Source of the DNA: Nocardioides mangrovicus
GTDB taxonomy: Bacteria; Actinomycetota; Actinomycetes; Propionibacteriales; Nocardioidaceae
Length of the DNA: 64,000 nt
Direction of reading: 5' to 3'
Assembly (NCBI RefSeq): GCF_003674065.1
Contig: NZ_RDBE01000008.1
Location: 62,001-126,000, forward strand
Part shown: in pieces, positions 44,718 to 54,144 of the stretch
Position numbering within the stretch: position 1 is the first letter of the stretch
Layout of the letters: each line of letters opens with the position of its first letter
Made by a program: the position numbers and the translations under genes
The notes under the pieces: model-generated
Databases searched by the model: none
The model's input: only the letters and a program-made list of their open reading frames with translations
Told to the model about the DNA's origin: nothing

Positions 44718-44853
44718 AAGTCCGAGCGTAATCGGTGCGGTGTTGCAGGAAGGTGCACTGCACGAGTCCGGGGCTGTCGATTCTTGTTCGAGAGTCGCTT
44801 GGCTGGGCGGAATGCCCGGCGATCCCGGGCGTCACGACAAGGAAGGCAGCACG

Positions 44854-46467
44854 TTGAGACGAGCACATCTCGGGACATGTGCCGGCGCGATGGGTGCGCT
44901 GGTACTCGGCTCTCTGGGGCTGGCCGGCACCCCGGCCCAGGCATCGGGTGCATCAGACCGCGCCCGCTCCGACCACGGCCTGTCGGCGCACAGCGCCGAC
45001 CGCAGCTTCGGCCCGTCGCAGGAGCGCACGGCGATGAAGGAGGCACGACGCTCGGCCAAGCGGGTGGCCCGGCAGCTCAAGCTGGGCTCCGGCCAGCGGC
45101 TGGTCGCGAAGGACGTCGCGCAGGACGTCGACGGCGCACGCCACGTGCACTACGACCGCACCTTCCACGGGCTGCCCGTGGTCGGCGGCGACCTCGTCGT
45201 GCACGAGTCCAAGGCCGGCGCGCCGAAGCGGGTCAGCTGGGCGGCGTCGCGCGCGATCAAGGTCGCGAAGCTGACGCCGAGGCTGAAGGCCGCGCAGGTG
45301 GCGGGCACTGGTGACCGCAAGGTCATCTACGCCGCGCACCACCGCCCGCGTCTGGCCTGGGCCAGCAAGGTCACCGGCACCGCGAAGGACGGCACGCCGA
45401 TCAACGACGCCGTCTACACCGACGCGCGCTCCGGCAAGCGGCTCGGCGTCGACCACCTGGTCAAGACCGACACCGGCACCGGCAACTCGCTCTACCTCGG
45501 CTCGGTCTCGCTCACCACGACGGCCGGTGGCGACGGATGGAACCTGGTCGACGGCGACCGCGGCGGCCACGCCACCTACGACGCCAACAACTCCGAGAGC
45601 GACGCCAAGGGCACGCTGTTCACCGACGCCGACAACACCTGGGGCGACGGCACCACCTCGGACCGGCAGAGCGCAGCGGTCGACGCGGCCTACGGCGCGG
45701 CGAAGACCTGGGACTACTACCTCGACACCTTCGGCCGCAACGGCATCGCCGACGACGGCCAGGCCGCGTACTCCCGGGTGCACTACGGCAACAGCTACGA
45801 GAACGCCTTCTGGGACGACTCCTGCTTCTGCATGACCTACGGCGACGGCGGCTCGACGTTCAAGCCACTCGTGGCGCTCGACGTCGCGGGCCACGAGATG
45901 ACCCACGGCGTCACGGCCAACTCCGCCGGCCTCGACTACTCCGGCGACGCCGGCGGGCTGAACGAATCGACCTCCGACGTGTTCGGGACGATGGTCGAGT
46001 TCAGCGCGAACGACGCCAACGACCCCGGTGACTACCTGATCGGTGAGACCATCGCTAAGGACGGCACCTGGCTGCGCCGCATGGACGACCCGTCGGCCGA
46101 CGGCGGCTCGGTGAACTGCTACGACTCCAGCACCGGCGACCTCGACCCGCACTACTCCTCGGGCGTGGGCAACCACCTGTTCTACCTGCTGGCCGAGGGC
46201 ACCGGTGCGAAGACCATCGGCGGGAAGGCGCACGACGGAGAGACCTGCGACGGCACCTCGCTGACCGGCATCGGCCGCGACGCCGCCGCCGCGATCTGGT
46301 ACCGCGCGCTGACGACGTACTGGACCTCCACGACCACCTACCCCGAGGCCGCCGACGGCCAGGTGCAGGCGGCGAAGGACCTCTACGGTGCCGGCTCGAC
46401 CGAGTGCGAGGCCACGGTGTCCGCGTGGAGCGGCGTGGACGTGACGCCGTCGACCAGCTGCAGCTAG
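44854..46467 (+). CDS. Secreted M4 (thermolysin-type) metallopeptidase
   Basis: A 537-residue secreted zinc endopeptidase. Signal peptide (to about PAQASG, residue 33), FTP/PepSY-type propeptide (VHYDRTFHGLPVVGGDLVVHES), then the catalytic domain with HEMTH (His347, Glu348, His351) and Glu371 in GGLNESTSD. C-terminal alpha domain contains YSSGVGNHLFYLLAEG with the catalytic histidine region and a disulfide-like STECEATVSAWSGVDVTPSTSC. I start at TTG 44854, which has AAGGAAGG 7 nt upstream and gives a proper signal peptide; the frame extends upstream without protein-like sequence. Confidence 0.92.
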   Translation: MRRAHLGTCAGAMGALVLGSLGLAGTPAQASGASDRARSDHGLSAHSADRSFGPSQERTAMKEARRSAKRVARQLKLGSGQRLVAKDVAQDVDGARHVHYDRTFHGLPVVGGDLVVHESKAGAPKRVSWAASRAIKVAKLTPRLKAAQVAGTGDRKVIYAAHHRPRLAWASKVTGTAKDGTPINDAVYTDARSGKRLGVDHLVKTDTGTGNSLYLGSVSLTTTAGGDGWNLVDGDRGGHATYDANNSESDAKGTLFTDADNTWGDGTTSDRQSAAVDAAYGAAKTWDYYLDTFGRNGIADDGQAAYSRVHYGNSYENAFWDDSCFCMTYGDGGSTFKPLVALDVAGHEMTHGVTANSAGLDYSGDAGGLNESTSDVFGTMVEFSANDANDPGDYLIGETIAKDGTWLRRMDDPSADGGSVNCYDSSTGDLDPHYSSGVGNHLFYLLAEGTGAKTIGGKAHDGETCDGTSLTGIGRDAAAAIWYRALTTYWTSTTTYPEAADGQVQAAKDLYGAGSTECEATVSAWSGVDVTPSTSCS

Positions 46468-47991
46468 CTAGTCGACCACCTGGCCGGGGTGGCGGGGGTC
46501 GGAGCCCTTGGTGGGCTCGATGCGACCCCTGCTGCCCCGGTTCAGCACCGAGTGCTTGCGGCCGTAGAAGCCGTAGACGACCAAGCCGATCACCAGCCAG
46601 ACCAGGAACCGCAGCCAGGTCTCGGTGGCCAGGCTGGCCATCAGGCCCACGCACAGCACGGCCGAGAGGATCGGCAGCAGCGGCACCTGCGGGGTACGGA
46701 ACGGGCGGTCCATGCGCGGCTTCGTCTTGCGCAGCACGGCGACGGCGACCGCGACCACCACGAACGCGAACAGCGTGCCGATGCTGACCATCTCGGCCAG
46801 CGTCGCCAGCGGCACGAACGCGGCGATGACCGCGACCACGATCGTGGTGCCGATGGTGATGCGGAACGGCGTTTGGTACTTCTCGTGCACCTTGCCGATG
46901 GCCGGCGGCAGCAGGCCGTCGCGGCACAGTGCGAAGCCGATGCGGCCCATGGCCACGATGTCGACCAGGATCACCGAGCTCAGCCCGCAGATCGCGGCCA
47001 GGCCGATGAGGAAGCCGGCCCAGCCCAGGCCGACCTGGTGGAAGGCATCGGAGATCGGGGCGCCCTCGGAGAGGCTCTTGAAGTTCACCATGCCGGTGAG
47101 CACGAAGCAGACGCCCAGGTACAGCACCGTGCAGATCACCAGGGTGCCGATGAGGCCGCGCGGCATGTCGCGTCCGGGGTTCTCGGTCTCCTCGCCCAGG
47201 TTCGCCACCGCCTCGAACCCGGAGTAGGCGAAGAACACGACGGCGGCGGCCACCAGCACGCCGGCGATGCCGTAGGCCGACGGGTCGGCGCCGGAGATCC
47301 ACTGCCACAGCGGCTGGGCGAGGCCGCTCTTGTTCTCCGGGTCGGGACGCGACGGCGGGAAGAACGGCGTGAGGTTGCTGGCCTTGAGGAAGAAGAGGCC
47401 CGCGACGATGACGAAGAGGCAGACAGTGACCTTGATCGCGACCAGCGCGTTGGTCACCCACTTCGACTCCCGGATGCCGACCGCCGCGACGACGCCGAGC
47501 ACCAGCGAGATGAAGACCGCGCCCAGGTTCACCACCGAGCTCTCGCCGAAGATGCTGGTCGGCAGGCCGAGCGAGTCCTGCAGGTACCCCGACCAGCCGC
47601 GCGCGACCACCGCCGCGCCCAGCGCGAACTCCAAGATCAGGTCCCAGGCGATGATCCAGGCGAAGATCTCGCCGATCGTGGCGTAGGCGTAGGTGTAGGA
47701 GCTGCCGGCCGTCGGGACCGCGGAGGCCAGCTCGGCGTAGCACAGCGCCGCCAGCATGCTGATCACGCCGGCGATGAGGAACGAGACCACGATCGCCGGC
47801 CCGGCGTGGTTCTTCGCCTCGACGCCGGTCAGGGTGAAGATGCCGGTGCCGATGACGATCCCGATGCCGAAACCCATCAGGTCGCGCGCGGAGAGCCGCT
47901 TGCTGAGCGAGCTTCCCTCTTCGACGTCGTCGTTTTGGTGGATGACGGTGTCGATGTCCTTGGTGCGGACCAAATTCCCGAGGAAGCTCAT
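46468..47991 (-). CDS. APC superfamily amino acid permease (cationic amino acid type)
   Basis: A 507-residue transporter with 12 or more membrane helices. LMGFGIGIVIGTGIFTLTGV is the conserved first helix, and CYAELASAVPTAGSSYTYAYATIGEIFAWIIAWDLILEF and FFAYSGFEAVANLGEETENPGRDMPRGLI match the cationic amino acid transporter (CAT/YfnA) branch. Lysine or arginine uptake is possible and would suit the lysine pathway, but this is inference. The ATG sits at the end of a hairpin that may mask the ribosome binding site. It ends back to back with the M4 protease gene. Confidence 0.92.
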   Translation of the reverse strand: MSFLGNLVRTKDIDTVIHQNDDVEEGSSLSKRLSARDLMGFGIGIVIGTGIFTLTGVEAKNHAGPAIVVSFLIAGVISMLAALCYAELASAVPTAGSSYTYAYATIGEIFAWIIAWDLILEFALGAAVVARGWSGYLQDSLGLPTSIFGESSVVNLGAVFISLVLGVVAAVGIRESKWVTNALVAIKVTVCLFVIVAGLFFLKASNLTPFFPPSRPDPENKSGLAQPLWQWISGADPSAYGIAGVLVAAAVVFFAYSGFEAVANLGEETENPGRDMPRGLIGTLVICTVLYLGVCFVLTGMVNFKSLSEGAPISDAFHQVGLGWAGFLIGLAAICGLSSVILVDIVAMGRIGFALCRDGLLPPAIGKVHEKYQTPFRITIGTTIVVAVIAAFVPLATLAEMVSIGTLFAFVVVAVAVAVLRKTKPRMDRPFRTPQVPLLPILSAVLCVGLMASLATETWLRFLVWLVIGLVVYGFYGRKHSVLNRGSRGRIEPTKGSDPRHPGQVVD

Positions 47992-48020
47992 CGCGGCACC
48001 CTAGGGCATCGGGTGCCGCG
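47992..48020 (-). promoter_or_regulatory. Hairpin covering the permease ribosome binding site
   Basis: CGCGGCACCC (47992-48001) and GGGTGCCGCG (48011-48020) are perfect 10-bp arms with a 9-nt loop. In the mRNA the 3' arm touches the ATG at 47991 and contains the only Shine-Dalgarno-like bases (AGGGTG). A folded leader would block translation, so a regulated opening is conceivable. Confidence 0.5.
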
Positions 48021-48052
48021 GAGGGCGCGGCGCGACGGCGGGGACGGCGGGG

Positions 48053-48135
48053 CCGGCGGGGCGGTTTCCCCGCCCAGGCGGGGAAACCGGCCTCCGAAGC
48101 CGGACAAACGGGGGCACCGGCGGGGCGGTTTCCCC
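48053..48135. repeat. GC-rich palindrome and direct repeat beyond the GNAT gene
   Basis: CGGTTTCCCCGCC (48062-48074) pairs perfectly with 48077-48089 with only 2 nt between arms, a strong terminator-like hairpin 100 bp beyond the GNAT stop. CCGGCGGGGCGGTTTCCCC occurs twice in direct orientation at 48053-48071 and 48117-48135, so the left arm has been copied. The core CGGTTTC...GAAACCG recurs elsewhere in the window. There is no gene between 48021 and 48188. Confidence 0.6.
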
Positions 48136-48188
48136 CTCGCGTGTCCGTTCTGAGCGATACGCGGCCACGCCTGCGACCAGCAGGCGTC

Positions 48189-48677
48189 TCACCCGACGAG
48201 CGTGCCGCCGAACACCAGTGCCGGGCTGCCGTGCCACCTCACCTCGCGGTCGACGGTGAAGCCGAGCCTGCGGGCCACCGCCTGCGAGGCGTGGTTGTCC
48301 GGCGCGATGATCGCCACGAGGTGGTCGATGCCGGCGTCGCGAGCGCAGGTCAGGACCGACGTCGCGGCCTCGGTGGCGTAGCCGCGACCGCGTAGCTCGG
48401 GGTGCACGTGCCAGCCGATCTCGGTCAGCCACTCCCCCTGCACCTCCTGCCGGGTCAGCCCGCAGTCGCCGACCAGCGTGCCGTCGTGGGTCTCGACGAC
48501 CCACAGCCCGAAGCCGTGCTCGGCGTAGAGGCCCCGGGTCCACGCCACCCACCGGTGCGGGTCGCGGCCGGCGTACCGGCTCGCGGGCGAGCCCACCTCG
48601 AGCACCTCGCCGAGTGCGTCGGCGTCGGCCTCGGCCATCTCCCGGAAGCGCAGCCGGGAGGTGGGGGCCGGCAGCAC
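48189..48677 (-). CDS. GNAT family N-acetyltransferase (RimJ/RimL-like)
   Basis: A 162-residue acetyltransferase resembling the RimJ/RimL group that modifies protein N-termini or small amines. Key parts: SRLRFREMAEADADAL at the N-terminus, EIGWHVHPELRGRGYATEAATSVLTCA with the acetyl-CoA loop, and IIAPDNHASQAVARRLGFTVDREVRW. The GTG start is 6 nt after -10 TAGCGT (48684-48689, minus strand), so it is leaderless. It is divergent from the flavin oxidoreductase. Confidence 0.88.
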   Translation of the reverse strand: MLPAPTSRLRFREMAEADADALGEVLEVGSPASRYAGRDPHRWVAWTRGLYAEHGFGLWVVETHDGTLVGDCGLTRQEVQGEWLTEIGWHVHPELRGRGYATEAATSVLTCARDAGIDHLVAIIAPDNHASQAVARRLGFTVDREVRWHGSPALVFGGTLVG

Positions 48678-48823
48678 CCGCGCACGCTAACCCACCAGCG
48701 CCAGCCCGTTGTGCGGCCGTGAGGACCTCGTTACGGGCGATTCACCGCCGCGACTCGCCGACGATCCCGTGCCCGGATGGAGTGGACCATCCGCCACCGC
48801 CCGCCACCGTCGAGAGGGTCACC

Positions 48824-49993
48824 GTGCCGCACCTCTTCAGCCCCTACACGCTCAAGGACGTCACGTTGCGCAACCGCATCGCGATGTCGCCCATGACGAT
48901 GTACCGCTCGACCGAGGGGAGGCTGGACGACTTCCACCTGATGTACCTCGGGGCGCGGGCCGCCGGCGGCTTCGGCCTGATCTTCCCCGAGCAGGTCGCC
49001 ATCGCCCCGGAGGGCCGTACCACCCCGCACTGCGCGGGCATCTGGGACGACCAGCAGGTCGAGGGCCATGCGCGGGTGACGTCGATGATCGACGCCATGG
49101 GCTCCGTGGCGGCGATCCAGCTGGGCCACACCGGCCGCAACGGCAGCGAGCTCAAGCCCTGGGTGGGCGGCGACCTGGGCGTCCAGATCCCGCCGGAGCA
49201 CCCCGAGGGCTGGCAGGTCGTCGGTCCCTCCGACGTGCCCTACGGCTTCGGCAAGCGCGTCTACCCCGTGCACCCGCTGAGCGTGGCGGAGATCAAGGCC
49301 ATCCATCGTCAGTACGCCGAGGCGGCCAGGCGCGCCCTCGACGCGGGCTACCGCTGGTTGGAGATGCACTTCGCCCACGGCTACCTCGCCGCCAGCTTCT
49401 ACTCCCCGCTGGCCAACAAGCGCGAGGACCAGTACGGCGGCAGCCTGGAGAACCGGGCACGTTTCCTCATCGAGGCCCTCGACGCCGTCCGCGAGGTGTG
49501 GCCCGAGCACCTGCCGCTCACCGCGCGCCTGGGCTGCGACGACTTCCACCCCGACGGGGCCCAGTTCGAGGAGTCGTTCGAGACGGTCGGCTGGCTCAAG
49601 GAGCACGGCCTGGACATGATCGACCTGTCCATGGGCGGCAACACCGACGACATGCGCGAGCCCTTCTTCCCCACCCCCTCGGCCTGGGTCGAGCGCGGTG
49701 CCCGCATGCGGGCCGAGGTGGGCATCCCGACCACCGTCAGCTGGAACCTCGGGGTGCCCCAGAACGCCGACCGCGCGATCCGCGAGGAGAAGATCGACCT
49801 GGTGCTGCTGGGACGTCCGGCGCTGGCGAACCCGCACTGGCCGGTCTGGGCCGCGCGCGAGCTGGGTCACGAGGACCCCTTCGAGCTCGTCCCCGAGGAC
49901 TGGGGCTGGTGGCTGCAGAACTTCCGCGGCCACGACCCGAGCATCGGGTGGCCCGGGATCACCGAGGTGGCCGAGCTCGAGCAGAGCGCCTGA
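48824..49993 (+). CDS. Old Yellow Enzyme family NADH:flavin oxidoreductase
   Basis: A 389-residue FMN TIM-barrel ene-reductase. It begins LFSPYTLKDVTLRNRIAMSPMTMY, the standard OYE opening, and has AIQLGHTGRNG, the HFAHGYLAASFYSPLANKREDQYGGSLENRARF block with substrate-binding His and catalytic Tyr region, and the FMN phosphate site LVLLGRPALANPHW. It probably reduces electrophilic alkenes; the physiological substrate is unknown. GTG 48824 follows GAGAGGG. It ends one base before the convergent oxidoreductase gene. Confidence 0.9.
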   Translation: MPHLFSPYTLKDVTLRNRIAMSPMTMYRSTEGRLDDFHLMYLGARAAGGFGLIFPEQVAIAPEGRTTPHCAGIWDDQQVEGHARVTSMIDAMGSVAAIQLGHTGRNGSELKPWVGGDLGVQIPPEHPEGWQVVGPSDVPYGFGKRVYPVHPLSVAEIKAIHRQYAEAARRALDAGYRWLEMHFAHGYLAASFYSPLANKREDQYGGSLENRARFLIEALDAVREVWPEHLPLTARLGCDDFHPDGAQFEESFETVGWLKEHGLDMIDLSMGGNTDDMREPFFPTPSAWVERGARMRAEVGIPTTVSWNLGVPQNADRAIREEKIDLVLLGRPALANPHWPVWAARELGHEDPFELVPEDWGWWLQNFRGHDPSIGWPGITEVAELEQSA

Positions 49994-50458
49994 TCAGTCG
50001 TCGAGCTCGCGCGGGAACCCACCGGTGGCGATCGGGCCCCACCGGTCGACGGTGATGCGGATCAGGGACTTTCCCTGGTCTCGCATCGCCTGGCGGTACT
50101 CCTCCCAGTCCGGATGCTCGCCGGAGATGCTGCGGAAGTACTCCACCAGCGGCTCCAGCGACTCCGGTAGGTCGAGCACCTCGGCCGTGCCGTCGACCTG
50201 GACGTAGGGCCCGTTCCAGTCCTCGGAGTGGACCAGCGCCGTGACCTCGGGGTCACGGCGCAGGTTGGCCACCTTGGCCCGCTGTGGGTAGGTGGCGATG
50301 ACGATCCGGCCCGTCTCGTCGACTCCGGCGCTGACCGGGGAGACCTGCGGTCGGCCGTCGCGGCGCCGCGTGATGAGGGTGACGCGGTGGCGCGGGCGGA
50401 CGAACGCGAGCAGCTCCTCGCGCTCGACCCGGTCGGTGGTGGCGTAGCTGCGCGGCAT
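49994..50458 (-). CDS. Split-barrel PPOX-class oxidoreductase (F420/FMN-dependent)
   Basis: A 154-residue pyridoxamine-5'-phosphate-oxidase-like flavin or F420-binding protein resembling mycobacterial Rv1155-type enzymes: RVTLITRRRDGRPQVSPVSAGVDETGRIVIATYPQRAKVANLRRDPEVTALV, then EVLDLPESLEPLVEYFRSISGEHPDWEEYRQAMRDQGKSLIRITVDRWGP. The substrate is unknown. It is 13 bp downstream of prcA on the same strand and may be read through from the proteasome operon. Confidence 0.86.
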   Translation of the reverse strand: MPRSYATTDRVEREELLAFVRPRHRVTLITRRRDGRPQVSPVSAGVDETGRIVIATYPQRAKVANLRRDPEVTALVHSEDWNGPYVQVDGTAEVLDLPESLEPLVEYFRSISGEHPDWEEYRQAMRDQGKSLIRITVDRWGPIATGGFPRELDD

Positions 50459-50471
50459 CAGTGCCTCCTCC

Positions 50472-51401
50472 TCACGCCAGGGGGTCGTCGGGGTCGACCG
50501 GCGGGGCGACCGGTGGCCGGTCCTCGCCGATCGGGCCGCCCAGTGGGTCGCTCGGCGGCGGGGTCGGAGCCGTGGTGGTGGGCGAAGCGACCGCGGGCGA
50601 GGCGGGAGCCTGCGGCGCTGCCGCTGTCTCGGCCGCCGGTGAGCCCGGGTCGGAGGCCGGAGCCGCGGCCGGCGTCGGGTCCGGGTCCGGGTCCGGGCCG
50701 AGGATCTCGCCCAGCGCGGCGTCGCCGAGCCGGCGGAACTTGCGCTGCTGGGGCCGGTCGCGGTCGAGCACGGCCACCTCGAGGTCGGCCACCGGGATCC
50801 GGCGCACCTTGGCCTCGCCCTCCGAGCTGCCCCCGTGGCCCAGGGCCCCGACGGCGAGCGTTACGGCCTCGGCCAGGGACAGCCCCTCGCTCCAGTGCTC
50901 GCGCAGGTACGTCGTCACCGGCTCGGTGGCGCCGCCCATCGCGGCGAAGCCGTGCTCGTCGGCCACCTGCCCGTCGTAGGTGAGCCGGAAGATCTGGTCG
51001 CCGGCCGAGGTGTCGCCGATCTCGGCGACGAAGATCTCCACCTCGTACGGCTTCTCGCCGCCGCTGGAGAAGATCGTGCCGAGGGTCTGGGCGTAGGCGT
51101 TGGCCAGCCCGCGCCCGGTGACGTCGCGACGGTCGTAAGCGTAGCCGCGCATGTCGGCCAGCCGGACGCCGGCGATGCGCAGGTTCTCGAACTCGTTGTA
51201 GCGGCCGACCGCGGCGAAGGCGATCCGGTCGTAGAGCTCGGAGATCTTGTGCAGCGCCTGCGAGGGGTTCTCCGAGACGAACAGCACGCCGTCGGCGTAC
51301 TGCACGACCGCCAGGGCGCGACCGCGGCCGATGCCCTTGCGGGCGAAGTCGGCCCGGTCCTTCATCAGCTGCTCGGGCGAGACGTAGAAGGGCATGCTCA
51401 T
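50472..51401 (-). CDS. prcA: 20S proteasome alpha subunit PrcA
   Basis: A 309-residue structural subunit of the outer rings of the proteasome core. The N-terminal gate and helix ([41 protein letters not shown]) and the core ([35 protein letters not shown]) are intact. From about residue 235 an unusually long Pro/Ala/Asp-rich tail begins (repeated DPDP, then [20 protein letters not shown]), making it some 60 residues longer than mycobacterial PrcA. The ATG overlaps the prcB stop (ATGA). Confidence 0.96.
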   Translation of the reverse strand: MSMPFYVSPEQLMKDRADFARKGIGRGRALAVVQYADGVLFVSENPSQALHKISELYDRIAFAAVGRYNEFENLRIAGVRLADMRGYAYDRRDVTGRGLANAYAQTLGTIFSSGGEKPYEVEIFVAEIGDTSAGDQIFRLTYDGQVADEHGFAAMGGATEPVTTYLREHWSEGLSLAEAVTLAVGALGHGGSSEGEAKVRRIPVADLEVAVLDRDRPQQRKFRRLGDAALGEILGPDPDPDPTPAAAPASDPGSPAAETAAAPQAPASPAVASPTTTAPTPPPSDPLGGPIGEDRPPVAPPVDPDDPLA

Positions 51402-52273
51402 GCGTTCGGACCCCCCGTCTCGAGCGCGGCGGCCGGGCCGTCGGGGCGGATCATCCGGCCGGCGACGACGCGGTCGGCCACGGCGGCCACCTGGTCCTCG
51501 CTGAGCCGCTGCTGGCCCGCGGCGGTGATGACGTGGACGACCGGGAAGATGCGGCGCGTCAGGTCGGGTCCGCCGGTGGCCGAGTCGTCGTCGGCGGCGT
51601 CGTAGAGCGCCTGCACGATGGCCATGACGCACTCCTCGGCGCTGAGGTCCTCGCGGTACAGCTTCTTCAGCGAGCCGCGGGCGAACACCGAGCCGGAGCC
51701 GACCGAGTGGAACGCGCGCTCCTCGTAGCGGCCGCCGGTGGCGTCGTAGCTGAAGATGCGGCCCTGGCCGGCCAGCTCGTCGTAGCCGGCGAAGAGCGGG
51801 ATGACGGCCAGGCCCTGCATGGCCAGGCCCAGGTTGCCGCGGATCAGCGCCGAGAGCCGGTTGGCCTTGCCGTCGACCGAGAGCGTGGTGCCCTCGATCT
51901 TCTCGTAGTGCTCGAGCTCGGTCTGGAACAGCCGGACCATCTCGATGGCGATGCCGGCCGTGCCCGCGATGCCGACGGCGGAGAGCTCGTCGGCGGGGAA
52001 CACCTTCTCGATGTCGCGCTGGGCGATCACGTTGCCCGCCGTGGCCCGCCGGTCGCCGGCCATGACGACGCCGCCGGACCCGTTGGCGCCGAACGTGGCC
52101 GCCACGATCGTCGTCCCGTGCGGCGCCAGCTCGGCGGCACCGCCGGGGGGACCGGGCGGCAGCGCGCGGCGCGAGGGCAGCAGCTCGGGCGACTGCTCGG
52201 CGATGAACTCGGCGAAGGAGGACGTGCCGGGCCGCAGGAACGCCGGCCCCAGCCGGGGGTCGGAGGAGGTCAC
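51398..52273 (-). CDS. prcB: 20S proteasome beta subunit PrcB
   Basis: A 291-residue precursor of the catalytic subunit. The propeptide is about 53 residues, and cleavage before Thr54 in [11 protein letters not shown] exposes the nucleophile threonine. The active-site residues Asp (GDRRATAGN) and Lys region ([10 protein letters not shown]) follow. GTG 52273 is 5 bp after the pup stop. The order pup-prcB-prcA is as in mycobacteria. Confidence 0.97.
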   Translation of the reverse strand: MTSSDPRLGPAFLRPGTSSFAEFIAEQSPELLPSRRALPPGPPGGAAELAPHGTTIVAATFGANGSGGVVMAGDRRATAGNVIAQRDIEKVFPADELSAVGIAGTAGIAIEMVRLFQTELEHYEKIEGTTLSVDGKANRLSALIRGNLGLAMQGLAVIPLFAGYDELAGQGRIFSYDATGGRYEERAFHSVGSGSVFARGSLKKLYREDLSAEECVMAIVQALYDAADDDSATGGPDLTRRIFPVVHVITAAGQQRLSEDQVAAVADRVVAGRMIRPDGPAAALETGGPNA

Positions 52274-52278
52274 GAGGA

Positions 52279-52482
52279 CTACTGGCCGCCCTTCTGGATG
52301 AACGACTTCACGAAGTCCTCGGCGTTGGTCTCGAGCACGTCGTCGATCTCGCCGAGGATGTCGTCGATGTCGTCGTCGAGCTTCTCCTTGCGCTCGCTCA
52401 CCGACGCCTCGGGTGCGGGGGCGCCGTCGACCGGCTCCTCCTCCTCGGAGGACTTGCGCGGCTGCTTCTGCTCCTGGGCCAT
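52279..52482 (-). CDS. pup: Prokaryotic ubiquitin-like protein Pup
   Basis: A 67-residue, highly charged, disordered tag. The central helix that binds Mpa ([37 protein letters not shown]) and the C-terminal GGQ are present. The terminal Gln means Dop must first deamidate it to Glu before PafA can ligate it. The ATG start lies 6 nt after a -10 TAGGCT (52489-52494, minus strand). Confidence 0.98.
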   Translation of the reverse strand: MAQEQKQPRKSSEEEEPVDGAPAPEASVSERKEKLDDDIDDILGEIDDVLETNAEDFVKSFIQKGGQ

Positions 52483-52512
52483 GCTCCGAGCCTAGCCGTC
52501 GGCCCGGACGGT
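52483..52512 (-). promoter_or_regulatory. Leaderless promoter of pup-prcB-prcA
   Basis: On the minus strand TAGGCT (52489-52494) is followed by CGGAGC and the pup ATG. The dop gene has the same hexamer, TAGGCT, 6 nt before its GTG. The 30-bp gap to dop is too small for a full -35/-10 promoter clear of dop, so the -35 part would lie at the dop 3' end. Confidence 0.55.
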
Positions 52513-54039
52513 TCAGGCAGTACTTCTGGTCAAGGCTGCGAACAGGCTCACCGCGTCGTCGCAGGAGTCGATGAGGGCGCCGACGTGGGCCCGGCTGCCC
52601 CGCAGCGGGTCGACCGTGGGCACCCGCTGCAACGACTCGTGCCCAGGCAGGTCGAAGATCACCGAGTCCCACGAGGCCGCGGCCACCGCGTCGGCGTACT
52701 TGTCCAGGCAGCGGCCGCGGAAGTAGGCGCGGGTGTCGCTCGGCGGCTCGTGCATGGCCTGCTCGACCTCGGCGTCCTCGAGCAGCCGCTTCATCCGGCC
52801 CAGCGCCACCAGCCGGTGGTAGAGCCCCTTCTGTGGACGCAGGTCGGAGTACTGCAGGTCGATCATCGCCAGCTTGGCGTCGTCCCACTCGAGGCCGTCG
52901 CGGTCGCGGTACTGCTCGAGCAGCCGCAGCTTGGCCACCCAGTCCAGCTCGTCGGCGCACTCCATCGGGTCGCGCTCGAGCCGGGTCAGCACCGACTCCC
53001 ACCGTTCGAGCACGTCGCGCGTCTGCCGGTCGACGTCGCCGCCCAGCGTCTGGTCGACGTACGCCTGGGCGCGGTGCAGGTACTCCCACTGCAGCTGCAC
53101 GGCGGTGAGCCGGCGACCGTCGTGGAGCTCGAGCAGGTGGCTCAGCCCGGGGTCGTGGGAGACCTCGTGCAGCGTCTGCACCGGACGCCGCACGGCCAGC
53201 TCGGCCTCGAGGAAGCGGTCCTCGATCATGGCCAGCACCAAGGAGGTGGTGCCGACCTTGAGGTAGGTCGAGGTCTCGGCCAGGTTGGCGTCGCCGATGA
53301 TGACGTGCAGCCGGCGGTACTTGCCCGGGTCGGCGTGCGGCTCGTCGCGGGTGTTGATGATCGGCCGCTTCAGGGTCGTCTCCAGGCCGACCTCGACCTC
53401 GAAGAAGTCCGCGCGCTGGCTGATCTGGAACCCGACGCCGCGCCCGTCCTGCCCCAGGCCGACCCGGCCCGCCCCGCACACGACCTGGCGGCTGACGAAG
53501 AACGGGGTGAGGTTCTTGACGATGTCGGCGAACGGCGTCGCCCGGCGCATCAGGTAGTTCTCGTGGCTGCCGTAGGAGGCGCCCTTGTTGTCGGTGTTGT
53601 TCTTGTAGAGCACGATCTCGGGCTCGCCCGTGGCCTGGCCGTTGGCCGCGGCGAACCGGCAGGCGTCGAGTGCCACCTGCTCCCCCGCCTTGTCCCACAG
53701 CACGATGTCGCGCGGGGTGGTGCACTCCGGCGTGGAGTACTCCGGGTGCGCGTGGTCGACGTAGAGCCGCGCGCCGTTGGTGAGGATGACGTTGGCCAGA
53801 CCCAGGTCCTCGTCGGTGAGCTGGCTGGCGTCGGCGACCTGGCGCGACATGTCGAAGCCGCGGGCGTCGCGCAGCGGCGACTCCTCCTCGAAGTCCCACC
53901 GCGCCCGCCGGGCGCGCACCGAGGAGCTGGCGTAGGCGTTGACGACGCGGGAGCTGGCCACCATCGGGTTCGCGAGCGGCTGGCCCTGGACCGAGATGCC
54001 GAACTCGGTCTCGGTTCCCATCACCCGTCGGACGCTCAC
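52513..54039 (-). CDS. dop: Pup deamidase/depupylase Dop
   Basis: A 508-residue PafA homologue that deamidates Pup(Gln) and removes Pup from conjugates. Landmarks: [13 protein letters not shown] near the N-terminus, the Dop-specific insertion before [66 protein letters not shown] and [32 protein letters not shown] 54039 is 6 nt after -10 TAGGCT (54046-54051, minus strand), so it is leaderless. Confidence 0.97.
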   Translation of the reverse strand: MSVRRVMGTETEFGISVQGQPLANPMVASSRVVNAYASSSVRARRARWDFEEESPLRDARGFDMSRQVADASQLTDEDLGLANVILTNGARLYVDHAHPEYSTPECTTPRDIVLWDKAGEQVALDACRFAAANGQATGEPEIVLYKNNTDNKGASYGSHENYLMRRATPFADIVKNLTPFFVSRQVVCGAGRVGLGQDGRGVGFQISQRADFFEVEVGLETTLKRPIINTRDEPHADPGKYRRLHVIIGDANLAETSTYLKVGTTSLVLAMIEDRFLEAELAVRRPVQTLHEVSHDPGLSHLLELHDGRRLTAVQLQWEYLHRAQAYVDQTLGGDVDRQTRDVLERWESVLTRLERDPMECADELDWVAKLRLLEQYRDRDGLEWDDAKLAMIDLQYSDLRPQKGLYHRLVALGRMKRLLEDAEVEQAMHEPPSDTRAYFRGRCLDKYADAVAAASWDSVIFDLPGHESLQRVPTVDPLRGSRAHVGALIDSCDDAVSLFAALTRSTA

Positions 54040-54144
54040 CCGGCGAGCCTACGGGGAGCGGATTTACGAGACCCGAACAGGCCGATATGGGGTTACTCGG
54101 TTAGGTTGCTGCCGCCCACTTCTGACGGGGGAAGGTCTCCACAC
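54040..54144. promoter_or_regulatory. Divergent promoters, dop and first PLD-like gene
   Basis: The minus strand has the leaderless dop -10 TAGGCT at 54046-54051. The plus strand has a -10-like TAGGTT near 54103-54108 followed by a leader of about 30 nt that carries GGGGGAAGG before the GTG at 54145. No shared palindrome was seen. Confidence 0.45.
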
